Of a stretch of 64,000 nucleotides of DNA, positions 60,386 through 64,000 are shown in pieces. Location of the stretch: the NCBI RefSeq assembly GCF_016909175.1, contig NZ_JAFBFI010000006.1, positions 62,001-126,000 of the forward strand, in the 5' to 3' direction. The translations under genes were made by a program, and so were the position numbers. Within the stretch, counting starts at the first letter, position 1. The number at the start of each line of letters is the position of its first letter. The stretch is from Peribacillus deserti. Lineage in GTDB: Bacteria > Bacillota > Bacilli > Bacillales > DSM-1321. The notes beneath the pieces were generated by a model that had not been told where the DNA came from, searched no databases, and worked only from the letters and a program-made list of their open reading frames with translations.

Positions 60386-61558
60386 TTATCTGCGGCGGTT
60401 TCTATTCCTTAAGAATGTTGGGATATCTAAGGCATCATCCGCTTGCTGTCTAGTCTGTTCAACTGGTTCTTCTCTTTTTATGTCACGCTTCACCGGCTGA
60501 GCTTGTCTTTGCCCATTGAATGAATTTTGCGGCTGGCTGTAAGAAGAAGATGCCGGCTGATTGAAGGAGGATGATCTTTGAGGCCTTGCCTGCTGCTGAA
60601 TTTCGCTTTCGCTAAAACCAGTTGCAATCACTGTTACAACAATTTCATCCTTTAAGTTTTCGTTGATAACCGAACCAAAGATCATGTTAACATCCTGATC
60701 GGATGCAGAAGCCACAATATCAGCAGCTTCCTGTACTTCAAACAAGCTTAAGTTGGATCCGCCTGTTATGTTCATAAGTACACCCTGTGCTCCGTCAATA
60801 GACGTTTCTAGAAGCGGGCTGGAAACAGCTTTCTTAGCAGCTTCAGCAGCACGGTTTTCACCAGTAGCCACTCCAATTCCCATTAATGCAGAACCTTTGT
60901 TTGACATAATTGTTTTTACATCAGCAAAATCAAGGTTAATCAATCCCGGAGTTGCAATTAAATCCGATATACCCTGCACACCCTGGCGCAATACATTGTC
61001 AGCTTCTCTAAACGCTTCAAGCATTGGAGTGCTTTTATCAACAATTTCAAGCAGACGGTCGTTTGGAATGACAATAAGCGTATCAACCGCTTCCTTCATT
61101 CCGGAAATACCGCCCTGAGCCTGTGTGGCACGCTTGCGGCCTTCAAAAGTAAATGGCCGTGTTACAACACCAACTGTCAAAGCACCTAAATCACGAGCAA
61201 TTTGCGCGATTACTGGTGCAGCACCAGTTCCGGTTCCGCCTCCCATACCAGCAGTTACGAAAACCATATCGGCTCCACGAAGAGCTTCTTCAATTTGTTC
61301 TTTGCTTTCTTCTGCCGCTTTTTTACCAACTTCAGGATTAGCACCTGCTCCTAATCCGCGGGTCAATTTTCCGCCAATTTGCATTTTAATTTCTGCTTTT
61401 GAAAGATTAAGAGCCTGCGCATCCGTATTGACTGCGATAAACTCTACACCCTGTACTCCGTGTTCAATCATTCGGTTTACGGCATTATTTCCGCCGCCGC
61501 CTACGCCAATTACTTTTATCGTAGCTAAAGAATCTAAATTACTATCAAACTCTAACAT
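60386..61558 (-). CDS. ftsZ: Cell-division GTPase FtsZ
   Basis: Tubulin homologue forming the Z ring. 390 residues: nucleotide-binding [13 protein letters not shown] at 18-30 and tubulin signature GGGTGTG at 106-112, T7-loop region with [11 protein letters not shown], a Gln/Ser/Pro-rich linker (about 320-375) and the C-terminal peptide [11 protein letters not shown] that binds FtsA, SepF, EzrA and ZapA. 38 bp after ftsA. bpr, found between ftsZ and spoIIGA in B. subtilis, is absent. Confidence 0.98.
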   Translation of the reverse strand: MLEFDSNLDSLATIKVIGVGGGGNNAVNRMIEHGVQGVEFIAVNTDAQALNLSKAEIKMQIGGKLTRGLGAGANPEVGKKAAEESKEQIEEALRGADMVFVTAGMGGGTGTGAAPVIAQIARDLGALTVGVVTRPFTFEGRKRATQAQGGISGMKEAVDTLIVIPNDRLLEIVDKSTPMLEAFREADNVLRQGVQGISDLIATPGLINLDFADVKTIMSNKGSALMGIGVATGENRAAEAAKKAVSSPLLETSIDGAQGVLMNITGGSNLSLFEVQEAADIVASASDQDVNMIFGSVINENLKDEIVVTVIATGFSESEIQQQARPQRSSSFNQPASSSYSQPQNSFNGQRQAQPVKRDIKREEPVEQTRQQADDALDIPTFLRNRNRRR

Positions 61559-61596
61559 GACAATCCTCCTATTTTAACGATATCCAGAGATGATTT

Positions 61597-62889
61597 TTAT
61601 TCAAAGAAATAACCAAGGAACTTTTTGAATTTTGAGTCGCCTTTTTCTGCAGGCTGTTTTTCAGGTCTTTCTTTTGGCTGTGATGGCTTTTGGGTTCTTC
61701 TTTCCGCTTTTTCTGTGCTGCTGACAGCCGATACTGGAGTTCCCAATGTGGTTCCCTGCATTCTGCTCTTTTTGCAGGCATGCTTTATTAACCCCACTGC
61801 TGTCGTGTACTGCGGCTCACGAACTCCAATATAATTAGGTTCAGCCATTCTCACCCTGTTTTGGAAAATCAGCTGTGCCAGATCCAGAACGCCTGGCATT
61901 TTTACTGCTCCGCCAGTCAATACAAATCCTCCAGGCAGGTCCTCATAGCCCATTCTTCTAAGCTCATCGGTTATCAGCTCAAAAATTTCTGAAAGCCTTG
62001 CTTCAATAATCTCAGAAATCATAAGCTGATTACAAGGCTGCATCTGATCGCTGCCGATAATCGGCACATTAAAGACATCATCTTCGGATGCTTCGTCATA
62101 ATATGCATGGCCGTGTGTAATCTTTATTTTTTCAGCATCTTCTGTAGTAGTTCTAAGTACGATAGAAAGATCCTTTGTTAAAGTTTCGCCGCCGATAGGG
62201 ATTGCAAAGGTAGTCTTTAAGTGTCCCTGTTCAAAAACTGCAAGAGTAGTAGAACCTCCGCCTATGTCTACAAGTGCTACTCCGAGCTCCTTTTCGTCCT
62301 TAGAGAGCACAAGAGAACCTGCTGCCAGCGGCTGAAGAGCTATATCCGTAATTTCAAGGCCTGCTCTTTCTACACAGCGCAAAGTATTATGTAATAATGT
62401 TCTAAGACCTGTTATAAGTATGCCTTTCATTTCCAGACGGACACCAATCATGCCCCTAGGATCACTTATTTCTTCCAGCTCATCTACTTTGTAGTGGATA
62501 GGGATTACGTCAATAATTTCCCGGTCGGAAGGTATTGTCAATAATTCTGCTGCCTCTCTTACACGTGCAACATCTTCTTCTGTGATTTCTTTATTGCTGC
62601 TAGATACAGCTACAACACCATGGCATGGCTGAAGTGAGATATGATTGCCGCTGATTCCGACAACTACCCGCTTAATCTCCATTCCAACCATTCTCTCAGC
62701 TTGCTCAACAGCTCTTTGAATAGAATGAACTGTTTCGTCGATATCGACAATAGAACCTTTTTTAATGCCTTCGGATTTAACGTTACCCACGCCGATTATG
62801 TTTAATGTGTCGTTGACCATTTCCCCAATGATAACTTTTACACTGGATGTACCGATGTCAAGACTTACGTATATTTCATTGCTGTTCAT
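61597..62889 (-). CDS. ftsA: Cell-division protein FtsA
   Basis: Actin-like membrane tether for FtsZ. 430 residues: SLDIGTSSVKVIIGE phosphate loop, the FtsA-specific 1C domain (about 85-165), ALVDIGGGSTTLAVF and FVLTGGAVKMPG nucleotide motifs, a Lys/Glu/Pro-rich linker and a C-terminal amphipathic membrane-binding helix SKFKKFLGYFFE. GGAGGTG precedes the ATG; a 135-bp gap separates it from sbp, in which I cannot name a confident promoter. Confidence 0.98.
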   Translation of the reverse strand: MNSNEIYVSLDIGTSSVKVIIGEMVNDTLNIIGVGNVKSEGIKKGSIVDIDETVHSIQRAVEQAERMVGMEIKRVVVGISGNHISLQPCHGVVAVSSSNKEITEEDVARVREAAELLTIPSDREIIDVIPIHYKVDELEEISDPRGMIGVRLEMKGILITGLRTLLHNTLRCVERAGLEITDIALQPLAAGSLVLSKDEKELGVALVDIGGGSTTLAVFEQGHLKTTFAIPIGGETLTKDLSIVLRTTTEDAEKIKITHGHAYYDEASEDDVFNVPIIGSDQMQPCNQLMISEIIEARLSEIFELITDELRRMGYEDLPGGFVLTGGAVKMPGVLDLAQLIFQNRVRMAEPNYIGVREPQYTTAVGLIKHACKKSRMQGTTLGTPVSAVSSTEKAERRTQKPSQPKERPEKQPAEKGDSKFKKFLGYFFE

Positions 62890-63024
62890 TCTATGGCACC
62901 TCCTTTAATTGAAAAAGTTTTTAAATAGAACAACCAACTATGAATTCAATATATAGAATAGTCTATAAGCTTTGAAATTACTAATAAAAACAATTCGTCA
63001 AAACCATATTAAACCCTTTAAAAA

Positions 63025-63390
63025 CTATAAATTTTTTTCTGGGGATTTCGACCATTTCGATAGCAAAATCCTTCTGATTACTGCAATATTTTGGAACAGC
63101 CTGACTCCAAATGCAAATACGGCAGCTAAATACAAGTCTACACCAAGATGAACACCTAGAAAAGCTAAACTTGCAGCTAATATAATATTAAAAAAGAATC
63201 CGGAAACAAACACCTTCTCATCATAAAGATTTTGAAGATAGGCCCTCATTCCTCCAAGTAAAGTATCCAAAGCAGCCAGAACCGCAATTGATAGATAGTT
63301 AGAATATTCATCGGGAATTCTAATATCTGTCAGCAGGCCCAGCATTACTCCAAGAATCAGCCCGAAAATAGGCAGCCACATTAGAATCAC
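63025..63390 (-). CDS. sbp: Small basic protein Sbp (DUF1290)
   Basis: 121-residue membrane protein with four hydrophobic segments and the conserved LSIAVLAALDTLLGGMRAYLQ in pieces (about 33-53). Always near ftsA in Bacilli, but function unknown. 4 bp after ylxW. Confidence 0.93.
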   Translation of the reverse strand: MILMWLPIFGLILGVMLGLLTDIRIPDEYSNYLSIAVLAALDTLLGGMRAYLQNLYDEKVFVSGFFFNIILAASLAFLGVHLGVDLYLAAVFAFGVRLFQNIAVIRRILLSKWSKSPEKNL

Positions 63391-63394
63391 CCCT

Positions 63395-64000
63395 TTATTC
63401 TTGTCCTGCAGGCTCTAAATACTTAATTTTTAGAGGATTTTGGTATGAGGGAACCGCAAGTTCTTTTACAGGATCCGATATCTCAACTGATAAATTATCT
63501 ATAAAAAACTGCTCTATTACTTTCGAAACCTTAATGCGGTCATGAAGATTCTGCGCATTACTAGACAGCACTCTCACTGTGATAGGATAACTTCCCAGAG
63601 AAAAGCCGCCAATTTTTGGTTCGCCATTTATCTCCCTTATCACGGTTGTATTAATAACTCTCTGGCCATTAATAGAGATATGTTCTGCATTGTACATATT
63701 AATCTCATTTAACAGCCTCTCCAATAATTCAGGGGAAATAGAATGGATGGTCTCCCCCAGAAGCTCTGCTTCCGGCAAAGGCTTGATCTTTATGACGATC
63801 CCTTCGCCAGTAACCTTGGTTTGTCCCGCTTCTTGTTTTAGTTCATTCAGAGTTTGTTTCAAGGCAGATTCCTTATTATGGCTTCTTTTAGTTTCATAGC
63901 TTGATGCCTGTTCCTCAAGCTCCCTGATTTCTGTTAAAAGCTTTGACTGCATCTGCTGTTCAGCCAGAATTTGGGTTCGCAGCTCCCATCCATCTCTAGT
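63395..64000 (-). CDS. ylxW: DUF881 family protein YlxW (partial, N-terminus outside window)
   Basis: The frame is open to the right edge: codons before the first internal ATG at 63952 read TRDGWELRTQILAEQQ, matching the family. 201 residues are visible: a coiled-coil part followed by the DUF881 domain (GEGIVIKIKPLPE, NAEHISINGQRVINTTVIREI in pieces). It is an extracytoplasmic anchored protein in relatives; the membrane anchor is beyond the window. Role unknown, division-cluster context. Confidence 0.92.
   Translation of the reverse strand, partial: TRDGWELRTQILAEQQMQSKLLTEIRELEEQASSYETKRSHNKESALKQTLNELKQEAGQTKVTGEGIVIKIKPLPEAELLGETIHSISPELLERLLNEINMYNAEHISINGQRVINTTVIREINGEPKIGGFSLGSYPITVRVLSSNAQNLHDRIKVSKVIEQFFIDNLSVEISDPVKELAVPSYQNPLKIKYLEPAGQE

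Overview
The window is a core chromosomal segment of an endospore-forming Bacillaceae bacterium. Gene order and protein sequences follow the ylxW-ftsAZ-spoIIGA-sigE-sigG ... ileS-lspA-pyr ... gmk-rpoZ-priA ... prkC ... fapR-smc stretch of Bacillus subtilis, with sporulation genes (spoIIGA, sigE, sigG, spoVM) in place. Protein divergence and several gene-content differences indicate another Bacillus-like genus rather than B. subtilis itself. Almost everything is on the minus strand; only rpmB and rqcH are on the plus strand.

Layout from left to right. (1) 1-7.5 kb: smc (cut by the window edge), rnc, then the FapR-controlled lipid operon fapR-plsX-fabD-fabG-acpP with a recognisable FapR operator. 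(2) 7.8-13.8 kb: recG, sdaAA-sdaAB, fakA, yloU. (3) 13.9-15.2 kb: rpmB, a repeat-rich gap, and the 26-residue spoVM. (4) 15.3-32.8 kb: thiN, rpe, rsgA, prkC, prpC, rlmN, rsmB, fmt, def, priA, coaBC, rpoZ, gmk, remA, yloC and a P-type Ca2+ ATPase; ribosome maturation, start-Met chemistry, replication restart and Ser/Thr signalling. (5) 32.8-36.5 kb: a large repeat array, then rqcH flanked by periodic repeat arrays. (6) 36.5-47.5 kb: the pyrimidine operon pyrR-pyrP-pyrC-carA-carB-pyrK-pyrD-pyrF-pyrE with three PyrR attenuators; pyrB is missing from its usual place. (7) 47.5-53.2 kb: rluD-type synthase, lspA, a 1.1 kb non-coding gap full of ~21-bp periodic repeats, and ileS with an isoleucine T-box. 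(8) 53.2-64 kb: divIVA, ylmH, ylmG, sepF, ylmE, pgeF, ylmC, sigG, sigE, spoIIGA, ftsZ, ftsA, sbp and partial ylxW; division and early sporulation.

The genes are mostly ordinary. The unusual signal is in the gaps. First, nine copies of a long hairpin element occur, all in one orientation. Their stems vary by compensatory changes between copies, they are organised as A-B pairs, and they include a near-identical 334-bp tandem duplication and an optional 66-bp inner hairpin. Second, five non-coding arrays each consist of degenerate units with a 20-21 bp period. The core sequence differs from array to array, but the period is constant. Neither class has an associated protein gene in the window. 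Their function is unknown; they are the best candidates here for something undescribed.
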